A stretch of DNA of 64,000 nt from Liolophura sinensis (Eukaryota > Mollusca > Polyplacophora > Chitonida > Chitonidae): contig NC_088303.1 in assembly GCF_032854445.1 (NCBI RefSeq), forward strand, positions 26,205,265 through 26,269,264, in the 5' to 3' direction. The position numbers and the translations under genes are program-made. Each line of letters begins with the position of its first letter. Position 1 is the stretch's first letter. Positions 33,898-64,000 of this stretch are shown piece after piece. Below the pieces are notes generated by a model that saw only the letters and a program-made list of their open reading frames with translations, was not told the DNA's origin and ran no database searches.

Positions 33898-36800
33898 TTA
33901 ACACGAGACGTCTGGGACTTTGAGAGAAGGGAGACAAACCGCTTCAGGTTGTCGTAAGGCCACAGGAGCCCCACGGAATCTTAAGTCCTTATTGATGTTG
34001 TTCACTCGCAGTAAAGATGTTGATAACTCTCTGGGATTTGCAAACCTCATCTTTGTCATGCACTTGGGGTCCACAGGTTCGTAAGATGTATTGTAAATAG
34101 AATTAAACTCCCCCTTGGTTTCGTCAGCTATTTGGGCCTTCCATTTTTGCTGCAGTCTCCCATGAAGACCATAGTTTGTTGGATCACCTAAAAATAAAGA
34201 TCAAACAGTTTCACCATAAAAAAGCTCTGACACACACATCACAGGTGACCTTTAACTGATATCAACATGTAGCTGTCTGTTAGACATGTCAATCTGCCAT
34301 AAGGCATTGGGCACTAAACTGTTATAGTAACAATGACCTAAAATTAAGATACTTGTACAGTGACTATTCTAGTTGTGATAAAATTACACCTGACTAGTCA
34401 GTACACATTTCAAAAGAGTTCATCTAGTTTGAAAAAGTGAGAATGTCCTGTAAAAACGGTGCCTTCAATGCAGTAGTATTGCACTGACTACCTGAAAGGT
34501 CAAAATCCATCAGGCAAGCTGAGTACAGGTAGCAGGAGAGATTGTAGAACTTTCACATAATGCATGGTTTATAGCTATGTATTAAGACATTTTACTAAGA
34601 TTAATTTCATGCTCATTGACAATAATTCAGATCAGGCTCATGATGTAAATGACATGCCTCTGCGCTGCACTTTGTACAACATGTATTCTAGGGCTGAGAT
34701 AAGTATGTGTTTACATGTACGGTTAAAAACAAAAGACAGATTTATAACACCTTTGCCTAGTTTGCAAAAACAATAAACAGTTTCTTAAATACTCAACACT
34801 GCACTACACCTCAGCTGTACATGTAGATTCAAGTAAACTTACAGCCATGCTTATTCATACCCTGAACACGTCGCACCCAACTTGAGTCATGTCCATCTTC
34901 AGTCAAGCCATACCCAATTCCAAAGAATTTGCGCCCATTTGTTATATATACAGGGCATATACTTTCCACTGCTTAAGAATATTTCACTTTTACTTATAGT
35001 CTGCATCAAGACTGTTAATTCATGGTATTTGATATATTTACCTATTTTAAAATCTGATGAACTGGTAATGATTTTAAGATTTTAAACAGAAGATTTTGCA
35101 TCAAAACAAATATTCTGAGAATGAGTTAGTCACTTCACTGAGGAGTTTGAATGTTGTTTGATAATCTTTTATTTTTGAAAAAAACACCTATATTTAGCAA
35201 ACAAAAGGATGTAGATTGGTACATGAAACACATAAATATTCGCTCAAAATATTTGAAAGCAGAGTTGCTTTAAAAGTACACCAGATTTCACCAGGAAGCA
35301 TTAGGCCCTATATAAATGTACATGTGCACAAAACTGAAACACTGTGAACTATGATTTAACTGGAGTTGGGCAAGATTTGACTGAGTTGGGTAGGAATAAG
35401 AACAATCAGCATTTCAGAAGTCTCATGAATTACCACTTTCAGGGGAGATCAGGAGGGAACTCTTTAAATCTAGCACAGCTGAAAGATGTGACTTTATGGT
35501 AGATGCTAAAGGCGCCATTGCAACTACAGTAAAATTACCTTCTCTCATGCAAACCTGCGTGAACTGGCAAGACTCCTGAAAAGGCTGATTCAGCTTAGCG
35601 ATTCTAGTTGGCTACGACTTAACTGGAGTTGGGTATGAGTTTGCATGGGCACCAGCTGCCCTGTCCTCTGTTGGTCAATATAGGTCCGTCAATCTGCATG
35701 AAACATTTTTTCTCCCTTGCATTACGCTCGGCAAGCAAGAAGTCAATCAGTTGTGGGGAAGATCGAAGGACAGACATAACTTTACACTTAGATCCAGTAC
35801 ATAAAACTAACCTTGAAGGGGGAAGTCTGATTTTTCCGGAGACCAGGAAAGGTTGTGGCTTTTCCATTCCCGCAGAGGACGAATAAATTTGTTCTCGTGC
35901 CATCGACCATTAAACTGCTCATCGTACCATGTGATCATGTTATTTGAGTATCGTCCCCCGTGGTGGGAGAATAGCTGCTCCTTCCGTAATCCCTCATTTT
36001 GCAGCATGCCATTCCTTCTGATGATGACATCTGGGTGATGGCCTGCGTATGGCTGGAAGTCAATCCGATGTGTACTGTTGTGCTTCTCAGTGCCCTTTTT
36101 AAACTGTAAATATATAACAAAGTAACAAGATATAACTAATTAGTCTAAAATGCATACTGAAGCTTAAAATATATATCGGGAGAATTGCCTTGCCTAGTGG
36201 TTAGCATGCCAGTGCGGTGCAGTGACCCGCGAGTCCAGTTAGCTACATGTAGCTCATGCTGGCTTGCTTTCCTATCGTACGTGGGATGGTCCTCCAGCCA
36301 CCTGCAGATAGTCGTGGGTCTCCCCAAGACTCTGCCCAGTTTCCTACCATTATATAATGATGGCCATTGCTGTATAAATGAAATATTTTTGAGTACAAAT
36401 CATCAAACAAATAAATAGGCCTACCACTAAATAAAATATTTCATATTTGTACATGTATTATTCTAAACCTTAATAATCAGCCTGTGTTTCGATCACAGTT
36501 ACCTTTCGTTACCTACTACCTTATAAAATGACATACTTATAATTCACAAAAGTGACAATAAACCTAGCAGATGTGGCTGTAAGTTGTAAGCAAGGCAAAT
36601 GATTAAGTGATGCAAAAATGGATGCAGGGTAATAATAGAAGAAATATAAAAAAAAAACAAAAAAGAAAAACAAATGTTGATTTAAGATACATGTACAGGT
36701 GGCAACAATTAGAGTGTAATTTTCTTTGGTATAATCTTACAAAAATTGTAATCGGTCAATAACATTGCCGTTGAGATCATTTAAATTAAGCTGTGTATGA

Positions 36801-36965
36801 TCGTGGAGATTTTGAGAGATTGACACCTTGATAGAGCTTTGACAGTGTAAGTTTACTCACCGAGTATCTTTCCTCCGCCCAGTTGCCGATAAGAACACCA
36901 GGCGAGAATCTTTGTTCAATACGCCACCCAGGCAAATTCCACTTTCTAATGTCCGACACAGACAT
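33898..36965 (-). CDS. CFAP107: Cilia- and flagella-associated protein 107 homologue, three exons, complete
   Basis: It is homologous to vertebrate C1orf158/CFAP107, a microtubule inner protein of motile-cilium doublets. Exons: 36965-36861, 36103-35812, 34187-33898, with clean GT/AG junctions and phases giving 228 residues. The start MSVSDIRKWNLPGW is followed by VLIGNWAEERY, which matches the family's VLTGNWMEER. Exon 2 contains HRIDFQPY, MITWYDEQFNGRWHENK and the hallmark WSPEKSDFPLQG (WLPEKSDFPL in human). Exon 3 continues DPTNYGLHGRLQQKW, matching PTNYGLYEQLKQRQ, and ends VPDVSC. The first ATG in frame is used; a TTG further up is not a plausible start. Intron 1 holds a SINE. Expression in ciliated cells under RFX/FOXJ1 control is expected from the family, not shown here. 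Confidence 0.93.
36180..36418 (+). repeat. SINE family 1, diverged forward copy
   Basis: A degenerate head (GCCTAGTGGTTAGCATGCCA) leads to CTCATGCTGGCTTGCTTTCC, GTGGGTCTCCCCAAGACTCT and the AATGAAATATTTTTGAGTA tail. It lies in CFAP107 intron 1. Confidence 0.85.
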
Positions 36966-36999
36966 ATTTGACAAGTGCAAATGAACTAGAGATATCTGG

Positions 37000-37560
37000 T
37001 AGTTTGTGTCAAGCTGTAAACGTCAAATGTTGTTGATCTGTCACTCAGCAAAGCTCATACCGCGTGTTCTTAACAGCCGCGTCACCAGCCGTCGTATTAA
37101 TGCGCCTTTGGTATACACGCCTTTTTAAGGAGTTTCTTCCTTCTTTTTGTTATAACGAATGCCAGGTTTTTCAAACGTCTGTGTCTGTAGCTCCTTACAT
37201 GTAACAATCCAACGGCAGACTCAACAGAAAAAGAGGTGAATAAAGTGTTGTTACTTTTATGCAATAATATCCTGTTCAATGCGCGAAGCGGCGTTGCTAC
37301 AACGTCGCTAAGGCTCCACTTCGTTTAACATCGGTTATGTCCGTGACTGAGGTGTCAAACTGCGACATGACTGGTGCCAACCATTCGCACCGTTTAAAGG
37401 CTGCTTTTTTGGTGTGAACGCTGTCCACATTTCTGGATTTACACTGGATATTGGACAAATTTGACACATTCACTTAGGGATCTTGTTTGTGTGCAAACGC
37501 CTAGTCTAGTACAAGTAACATTATCATCTATGTTATTCACTATAATGCAAGCACCTTCAC
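37000..37560. promoter_or_regulatory. CFAP107 upstream region with an RFX-like motif
   Basis: The stretch upstream of the CFAP107 ATG is locally CpG-richer (37050-37110, 37280-37330) and contains GTTGCTACAAC at 37293-37303. GTTGCT resembles an RFX half-site, as found in X-boxes of ciliary genes. The second half is imperfect, so this is only suggestive. Confidence 0.25.
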
Positions 37561-37601
37561 GCCTGTGTTATACTGATTATCATAGTGGAAGATATTTTAT
37601 C

Positions 37602-37731
37602 GTGAAGGTTGAATACCATAAATAATTTTAAGTGAGAGCTGCAAATGAAAACCCAGCAGACGTGAAGTATCAATTGGGTTATCATAATTTTCATCTTTCA
37701 CGAGAAAAATATTTATGGTATTCAATGTCAC
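37602..37731. repeat. Inverted repeat, 16-base perfect core
   Basis: TTGAATACCATAAATA near 37609 is inverted as TATTTATGGTATTCAA near 37709, with similar flanks on both sides. It may be a decayed palindromic MITE. Confidence 0.6.
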
Positions 37732-38221
37732 TGTGAAATTTATTATTTATATTTTGTCAATATCCTGATTTTGCGTATCAGAACAAGTTCAGCAGTTTTT
37801 CCATATTGCATGACGTCTACATGTACAGCATTTTTGCTGATAGCTTGCTCAGATTAGACTGTCATGAAACAAAATGTTTCTTTTTCGATGTCACTGTGTC
37901 TGGGTGTAAAATATCAAAATATAACAAAACTGATATTTGAGTGAAATATCACTTCTATCAGTGGAAGAAATCCTGTGATCCTGTAAATACCATATTTTAT
38001 ATTTTTGGACATTTTTATAGTCTTGGTCAAACTTAGATACCGTATCCTGCAGCTCTCCTGTGTTACATACTGATGGATGGTGCAGCATGTGGGTGTGAAA
38101 TGGCCACTCGGAGAAAGTAGATGCTCATGTAGTTCAACAATTACCAAAATATAAACTATTTATTTATAGAATGTTTCATTTCAATACTGGCAGAACACAG
38201 TAAGATGTATTTCTTTCTTTG

Positions 38222-38422
38222 CTGGGGGGTTTAATGTCTTTTTCTACATTATTTTGGTCACACCATGGCAGTCACAAGCTACAGGACTGGTTGGCCTGGA
38301 GTCAGTCTGGTTTCTTCAGCATGATATTTCACAAGAAGACACAGTATATGACTCATCGTGATATGACTGAAAAACTGTTAAGTATGATGTGAAACCCCAA
38401 GCATTCATTCATTCATTCTAGT
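38222..38422 (+). repeat. SINE family 2 tail with inverted partial copy
   Basis: The right side (GATATGACTGAAAAACTGTT, AAACCCCAAGCATTCATTCA) is the family 2 tail. The left edge (GGGGGGTTTAATGTC) looks like the same tail inverted, so the element may be two tails head to head. Confidence 0.55.
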
Positions 38423-40268
38423 AGTAAGCCACAGTCCAGCCATCTGCCGTACATGGACACTACCCCATGCAGAACATGGCCTATATTCCGGGTATGTGCG
38501 CGTCAAATTAAGGAATGCACTTTAGAAAGAATACAGACATAAATATGTTTTTTACATTGACAATGATGATGATGATGTTTATTGGAAAAGTAATGTCATA
38601 AAGTACAAAACAAGTGCTGTTCTATATCACAACAAAGCATTCAAAGACGTAGAAGTTATAACATTAGCTGATTGCAAAGAAAGCTCTTGAGGAACTGAGG
38701 ATATATATTTAAATGTCAAAGACTGCTGCCTAACTGAGAAAAAAAGAAAGAAAATATAGCAAACCAGATAAGTTTAGCAGCTAGTCATCAGATTCAAGCT
38801 ACTAACACAAATATATATGGCCATTACAAAAAGTGTTTGAAATAGAACATTTTGATGGTGAAAATGTCACAATAATCATACCTATTTAAAATGTAATCTA
38901 CTGTATTTTCTGATGATACCTGTTAGTTTAAAATGAACTATTTGGGAAATTTTGTTGAAACTGTCAACTGTATATCAAATGATATTTATCATTTGAAACT
39001 CACAAAGGCAACTTCAACCTGGGCACCCTTTTCGGATTTAATAATTGGCATACATGAATGTCCACTGTCTTAATGATTCAAGACTGATCATTAGTGATAT
39101 GTTACATTAATAGCAAACATATAACAGTGATTTTTATAATTAAAAAAAAAACATTCATTCTGTAAACATGATATAAAATTTAACAAAGAAGCACTTTGTC
39201 ATGCAAACTTTAAATAAATTACACATAAATATGGTTTTAGCAAATATTGCCATACAAGAACAATGCGTAACAATGCATACAGGTATGTCTTAATTGTACC
39301 AGATGCCTCAATATTACAACAAACATTGTTAAAGATGAAACAAAAAAAAAAAAAAATCCTTGTAGTTATGTGTCAAAGTTACGAGAAGGCCATTTACAAG
39401 CAGTGAAAACAAAATTAGTGTATTAACATTTAAGACCGATTTAAAGTAAATTTCTTTTCAGTTAGATGCAGGATCAACTTTTCACACATTGTCACAAACA
39501 AGCTTCCATGATTCATGCTGAACTTGTTTTTTAGTTCTCAGTTCTCATATATTATTCAAATTGTCAACTTTGTTCACAACTAATGATTTGTAAAATTAGG
39601 TGAGCCTGCACTGACAAAAATAATTATAAGCCCTTTTCTGTTAAAGAAAGTTTGTACAAGCCAGCCCCTAAAAAAAGCCCAATCACTTGTCAGCCATATT
39701 GGATCTGTGGTAATATATGCTCTATCAGTATACCTCCAACATGGCAGCCACACGTAAATTATACACAAACCCTGCATAAAACCAAAGCAGTGCAATTTTA
39801 GTGCTTCAACGTGCAAACAGAAAATATGAAGAAGTTAATCAATTTGATGGCACAACACTTCTTACATAGAGATAAAGAAATATGGGCTATACATGATTTA
39901 CAACACAAACCAGCTGTGCAATAACAAGGTCAACACCAGTAAACAAAACATGGTGGTATGAGTATATACACTTGGCAAGAAACATGGTCTGTGATGATTG
40001 AATTAATTCAACTATATGTACTACACATGAATTTCAAAGTAATGGCTTCACTATCGTTGAGAGATTGATATTTATATAATTGTTTGCACACTTTTCAGGA
40101 ACAGAGCAAGTTTTATACACAGTCTACTTGTAATTGTTTACTGACAGCTGTTCAACAGCTAGACATTCACAAAATTCAACGGACATGTTTTAAAGGAGCA
40201 CTTTCCTTGTACGGAGGATTTTTGGGATCGATTTTATGAAAAAAACTTGCTTTATTTCTCTCTATAAT

Positions 40269-40473
40269 TACATTAATTCTTCAACATTTTTAACCACCTC
40301 TACTACCAATATTTTGAAACATTCTGAGAGAACTTAAGGTGTGGAGAAATAATCTGCAGAGTTTTATGATGCCTGCATCTTTAGTGACACAAATCATTTT
40401 CATTAAAATTGTGTGCATAAATTTCACATAAAAAAACTGCTTCAGTGGCTGAAAAGGTTACAGATTTACAGTA
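40269..40473. repeat. MITE-like family A, both ends present
   Basis: Left end ATTAATTCTTCAACATTTTT and right end GAAAAGGTTACAGATTTACA are imperfect inverted repeats. The core GTGTGGAGAAATAATCTGCA and the CTTTAGTGACACAAATCATT segment match 13655-13872. Confidence 0.75.
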
Positions 40474-40790
40474 ACTGGGTTCCTTGGTGAAACATCTATC
40501 ATTCATACTTGTCCTGGAAAATGTTGTGTCATCAGCTTAGGACAGTTCCGGGATGTGAGACGCTTAGCTTGTCTGGGTAAATGGGCTTCAAAACTTATAG
40601 TCAAAAGTGTCCAGTGCCTCAACCCACACCCACCAATGATGTCCACTGCTTGTGTAATTTAACTTTCATGATTAGATGTTTTCATGGTGCTGAAGAAAAG
40701 ACACTATGGAAAATTAAGTAAAAATTAGTGGAAATACCAGAGAAAACTATGTCCAAAAACAATTATTTGTTTAGAATTTTTTTGACTGGA

Positions 40791-41003
40791 TAAAATGCAT
40801 GGTATTGTGTGGATAGGATAGTTAACTGCTCAAATTCTGTTGGAGGCTTCATTGACCATATTGACAAGTGCTGGATGCCAGTGATGTGAAAGTGAAGTAA
40901 TGAGTTTTACTTTTCTATCAAATTCTTGTCAATACGGTCAATGAAGCCTGCAACAGAATTTGAGCAGTTATTTAATTCTATCCACACACTACCATGCATT
41001 TTA
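40791..41003. repeat. Fold-back element with ~78-bp arms
   Basis: The left arm (40791-40868) starts TAAAATGCATGGTATTGTGT; the right arm (40925-41003) is its reverse complement with only a few mismatches and one small indel, across a 56-base spacer. Arms share CTGCTCAAATTCTGTTG and GGCTTCATTGACC. Transcribed, it would form a ~78-bp near-perfect hairpin. Confidence 0.9.
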
Positions 41004-43284
41004 GTGTTGTGCCTATACATGACAGAAAAGGTAGATAACCAACAGTTATTGCAGTTGACCTATTTAGGATGAAAACAAAAAAGAAAACAAACAACTGTGA
41101 CATGAATGACATCTAAACTGGTCCAAAAATCCTAGAAAGGAATTCAAAGATTATACTCCATTACATCAGATAATAATACAAATAAAATGAAATAAATAAA
41201 TCTAAAACAATTAGGTATAGGATTGGACATAGTAGTTTTCAGTGGTCTTTCCACCAACACTTAATTTTTTCTTAATTTTTTTTTTAACGATATTCTTTGA
41301 TCGAAAGTGAGACTATAAAGTATATGCCTTAGGATTTAAAGATAGTGTATATGAAAAATGTAAACACTGTTTTATTTTCTGATACACCTTATTAATTTCA
41401 CCTAAACCCTTGCTTACATGTACATATACTTAATTACAATATTAGCTAAAGTGATTACATATAGATCATCTGTCTTAATATGATTTGATTTTTTTTTTTA
41501 GATGAGGTAACTAATCTCCTTAAGCTGACGTTTTAATTAACAGGATGAGCGTAAAACATTTAAGATGTGGTAACAACATGTAGATGGAACAAACAAGCAT
41601 TGGTTTGAACTGTTTCAACTGAAATCACCAATAGTATGTGAGTGGCCAATGGTTTTTCATTTACTGCAACAATGCAACTGCTTTAAAAAACATTTTGTAT
41701 TTTACACATAACAACAACAACTACCAACACTGCGGTCACCAGCTTGCGTGACATCACAAAATTGCCTTATACACAATCATTCAAAGGCTACAACAATCAT
41801 TCTTATAATGCTCATGTTCTTATCTTCCCAACAGATTTCCTCATACTGTAAATTGGCACTAACAAAACCTACAAGTCCATTTCATTCACTAATCTTTGAA
41901 CTTCAAGAAAGAATGACACCATATTTATAGCAACAACAACACTCACATACATCTGCAGACAATGATGAAAATGTATATCCGTTCAGGGATTCTTACAGAC
42001 TACCTTTTCTCAATGTCATACACATATAAATATTTTAGTATCAAAAGTACATCAGGTTGTCAAACATCTTGTTCAATATGCATATTTACCATCAATCAAA
42101 ATGATGGCAAGGGATCAAGCTTTTCAAATACATACCCAATCAGAACTGACAAAGACATAACATGTTAAACACGGGCCTATATGTTACAAACAAATTCTGG
42201 CCCCTCCTCTTTCTTGCTGATTTTTGTGTTTCAATCTAAAATACAATTTTATGACACATATTGTTTCTCAGGTCTTAGCAGGTTAAATTTGTCAGTGCAT
42301 GCAATGGTTTATTTTAAAAGACTTGCACAAAGAAATGGTGCCAGTCATGTACATGATAAACCACCAGTATTGAAAAGAAACGCATACTGTAACTCCCTAA
42401 TCTTGTGTGTGATTACGTTGGCTTAAAAGCTCAGCAGAACAATGGCTTGATTATTAAATTTAAGCATAAAAAAGTTATTCTCTATTCAACTAGCTCTTTC
42501 TAGATAATGCCTTTACCTACTTTTACTTCTCATTATTGGTTTCAATTGTGATTCTGACATTACCAATATTCATGTAATTTCACTACAGTGTTACACTGGC
42601 AACAGGTACAGAAAACTTAGTTTATTTGCTTGAGAACAGCACTTTTTGTAAGCATTGTGCAAACATCTTATTACATGTAATACCATTTAGTGTAAATGTA
42701 TAGTTAGCTGTAAGAATCTAGTATCTGTCTCACTTGTTCACTAAATGCTTCTAAAGCAATTTATTTCTAAAGCAACTTCAACATAGCCAAATCACATGTT
42801 CTAATATCCAATCACAGGATGTGTTAATTGGGTTTGAATTAATCAAACTAATAATGAAAATTATTCCTCCCAAAATGCATTACATGCTTCTTGTGATCAT
42901 TTGGTTTTGTAGTTTTAGTACCTTCACACATTAAATGGTTTATATGAATTATGATCTCGTACAAAAGATCTAAATTATGGAACTTACCTAACATGAATGT
43001 GTTTTTTATCATTCATACACGTATAAAACGATACTTTATTGCTACGTTTAAGACAACTGACCACTCTTCCTTAATAATAACCTGTTACCAAAAGCACACT
43101 CTACAAAATAATGATTCACTGTTTGTCATCTATGATACAAAAACTTTCCTTCTGTTATGTGAACACACTCTACGTGCAAGACTGATATGAATACAATATT
43201 ATTGTATCAAGTGAGAGTCAGTACAGCCATAACAAACAGAGGTAACCTCCTAGCGCTACAGTCAAAAGTTTTCTTATATACTTT

Positions 43285-43445
43285 GGGAGAACAATTTACC
43301 ATAACTGACCTCAAATTTCGCCCACAAAAGTGCATTTTTAGAGGCAAATAAATGTCACAAAATAGTATTTTTGGTGCTGAAACTTAAACTTTTCCAGTTG
43401 AATGTCACCCCATCTTCCGAGCAAACCTCAAAACACCTTTCTGTT
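43285..43445. repeat. MITE-like family C, reverse
   Basis: TGACCTCAAATTTCGCCCAC then AAAAGTGCATTTTTAGAGGC and AACCTCAAAACACCTTT correspond, inverted, to parts of 47395-47575. Confidence 0.5.
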
Positions 43446-44997
43446 AAACCTCAAGCACTCATTCACTCAAAACACCTTTCAGAAATCAATAAACCACTTA
43501 ATGAGGAAAAATGGGCAAGTTAATCATGGATGAAATTTATGGTCATTCAGGTCCATGTGAGTCGGGACTGCTCACAACTCAGGCTTGTCATATATCATAA
43601 ATACACTCACTGTAATATTTGTTCAACCTCAGCTGCACATATTTTGAACATAACACTGACATGGGCGTCTATCGTACATTTAGATACACGAATGCACTTA
43701 ACTACTTGCACATTTTTCATGTAAAAGGTTCACATTTTTAACAAACTCACATTTTACATTAACTCCTGTGAATATGTGCCTGGTAATCATCATTAATAAT
43801 TCTTCATTGTTATGTTTGACTCAGATACTTATGTGTATTTATCTGAAAACTTACTAGTCTTCAGCGTCTGTTTACAAGTAAAATGGCTTAGATGCAATGA
43901 ACACTTTTGCACAGTGTATCTTGCAGTCAGAAAAACAGGAGTAAGAAGTCTGCATTACATCATTACATTGCATGTTATTCACAACCTACTATATACATGT
44001 ACCAGCCCTCAAAGCTAGCAACAGCTAGGGCTATTGGGTTAATCCACTAAATGATACAATTATGTGACCTTGAGTACCATAATTAATAACAATGAGTAAA
44101 ATTACATTTGACATACAATGTAGACAACCAGTACATGTAACTACTGTACATGTACACATGCATCTAAATGTCTTTTCCATTTCTGCATTATGTTGACAAC
44201 CCAAATATTATACTAAATGTTTTAACTTGTGTCAAAATTTAAAATCTAATGTATAAAATGGGGCTGAAATTTGGAGCACATATGTGAAAAATGCAATCTG
44301 AAATTCTCTGGACACAAACAAAATGTATTGACTCAATTGGTTTGTGAAATTGGCCCAATAAACTTTTAGACACTGACCTTCTGCTTCTGTATTGCGTGTA
44401 TGACAGAAAAGTTTGCAATTTGAATGTGCACTCTGGCTCTCTGCAAACACAGTCTTTTAATTATTTTGATTTGTACACAAACAGCTGCACACACAAAACC
44501 TGATGCAACTGACTTTCCACAGATTACAAACCTGAAAACTGAGATTACTCCTAAAAGCACTCGGGTTATTTGTCTAGCCTTTGTACTTGTACTGCTTTCA
44601 TGCATACTTTGAAGGTGCATAACTGCCTTTGGTAGTTAAATTTGCACTTTTACATTTTATATACACAACCCCATATATGTTCCAGAAAAAGGGGCCAGTT
44701 GAGAGAAGAGTGTATGTGCACTGGTTCAATAAGCCTGGGGACTCGTGCACTACAGAGGTATGCAACAACTTGGTAACATCCCACAACGGTTGACCATACC
44801 ATTGGCTAAAACAGCTGCTCAAACTGCACTTCAGTATTACAACACAAGGAAATGACCACTCATGTTTCTGATCCTCACTCAAAAATTCAAGGAACACTGT
44901 TAAGTGGACTACTGATTACCTCCCTTTCTGCGGCTTACCCAGCAGGAACCTCCATGTCAGTTTGTGCAGCCACAACCTGGAAGAATTGTACCTCCCA

Positions 44998-63161
<18,164 letters not shown>

Positions 63162-63254
63162 CTACAATGTCAAATCATACTGCATTTATCTCTGATGTTT
63201 GATTCTGAATTTTCATGTTTTGCCAGGACATAAAAAGGATTAATAAAGAAAAGT

Positions 63255-63450
63255 CTAGGTGGAACCAGACAGGCCCCAGGGGAAACCAGACAGTCCCCAT
63301 GGGAAACCAGACAGGCCCCAAGGAAAACCAAAGCCCAGGGGAAACCAGACAGAACCCAGGGGAAACCGGGGGTGGGGGGGGTGGGAGTCGGTGGGTGGCA
63401 GACAGAACCCTGGGGAACCAAGCCAGCCACAAGGGGAACCAGAGGGAACC
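63255..63450. repeat. GC-rich minisatellite, ~21-bp unit
   Basis: Repeats of GGGGAAACCAGACAGGCCCC with variants, interrupted by a G-run (about 63366-63385). Open frames on both strands here (Pro/Gly-rich) are repeat artefacts. It lies just upstream of the first TNK2 coding exon, in an intron of the 5' region. The G-runs could form a quadruplex. Confidence 0.85.
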
Positions 63451-64000
63451 TGGTGCATACCTGTAACTTTAGCCCGGCTTCAAAATTCACACTTGCACTT
63501 ACATATTTTCTCCTAATTTTCCTCTCTCTCCCATGTTAATTTCTGCACGTGTCTCTGAGAATCCCCCCTTGTTAAACCCATCTGTCGATGTCAAGTACAC
63601 CTGATACACTATCAAATTTTCCTTTACATGTACATATATGTTTGTCCAAAGAAGCAATCCTGTTCATGCAGCGTATCAAAGGTGTTCACGAGAAGATACA
63701 GCAAATTCATCATGGTTGGCTGCCTTCAGTTACAAACACGTTGTCCTACACGAAGATATAGACCATCAGAACAGGCAAACAATGAAGTAAATAAATGAAC
63801 ATGCCACACATGCCAGGTAGTTCTAACATAAAACCATCCCGACAGCACAGATGGAAGTTATAAATAAATTAGCTGCATCATGCCAAGCATTACAAATGCG
63901 AACTGAGCTAAAAAATTAAACACCTGCAGCATGGTAAAAATCCTTAATACTTTACATACTACTGACAATAATTCAAGTTAATGACATCCAACAATATTGC

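Larger units (their letters stand above)
38578..44997 (-). other. No gene found; possible long TNK2 3' UTR
   Basis: About 6.4 kb downstream of the TNK2 stop without a supportable coding exon on either strand. The minus strand has AATAAA at 38578-38583 followed by a less structured end, so a very long AT-rich 3' UTR is possible; nearer AATAAA motifs also exist. The stretch holds a MITE, a fold-back element and part of family C. Confidence 0.3.

Noticed and set aside
39580-39816. 78-codon minus ORF with hydrophobic stretches
   Set aside because: No motif or homologue recalled, no exon signals; likely chance in a repeat-derived patch.
63175-63516. Several overlapping Pro- and Gly-rich open frames on both strands
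   Set aside because: They all arise from the 21-bp GC-rich minisatellite, which is free of stops in most frames; no splice signal or family supports them.

Overview
The window is AT-rich animal genomic DNA with intron-rich genes and a very high load of short dispersed repeats. Two tRNA-headed SINE families recur (one with an A-box-like TGGCTCAGTTGG and a B-box-like GTTCAAGTC in its head), several MITE-like elements are present, and the palindrome TACATGTA is frequent. With the gene content, this suggests a lophotrochozoan, most likely a mollusc. That assignment is inference; no species is claimed.

Layout. 1-10.4 kb: mostly repeats plus a weakly supported, unidentified minus-strand gene whose CRE-rich promoter would lie near 10.35 kb. 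13.99-24.49 kb (minus): a complete eight-exon GSTK1 (glutathione S-transferase kappa) ending in the peroxisomal signal SKL. 24.56-25.80 kb (plus): a divergent candidate small two-exon ORF whose start lies 72 bp from the GSTK1 start. 25.89-31.21 kb (plus): a complete four-exon NUDT8-type Nudix hydrolase with a likely mitochondrial N-terminus. 33.90-36.97 kb (minus): a complete three-exon CFAP107 (C1orf158) homologue, a ciliary microtubule inner protein. 38.6-45.0 kb: no recognisable gene; possibly a long TNK2 3' UTR plus repeats, including a fold-back element. 45.0-63.2 kb (minus): thirteen coding exons of a TNK2/ACK-family tyrosine kinase (SAM-like, kinase, SH3, CRIB, long disordered tail, UBA), with upstream 5' UTR exons beyond the window.

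The most striking observation is structural. In two genes and three introns, a minisatellite starts exactly at an exon's 3' end. Its repeat unit carries the last exonic bases plus the 5' splice site, so each array is a string of decoy splice donors: 28 units of 68/92 bp after the TNK2 SH3 exon, about 12 units of 41 bp after TNK2 coding exon 2, and about 24 units of about 20 bp after NUDT8 exon 2. The 41-bp unit also has an AG just upstream of its 18 exon-derived bases, so each copy resembles a tiny in-frame exon. A fourth array (58 bp, 4.07-4.81 kb) carries a donor-like motif in every unit but has no proven exon next to it.

Exon joins were derived by hand from GT/AG sites, reading phase and family similarity. 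Functional assignments of GSTK1, NUDT8, CFAP107 and TNK2 are firm; the other gene calls are tentative.
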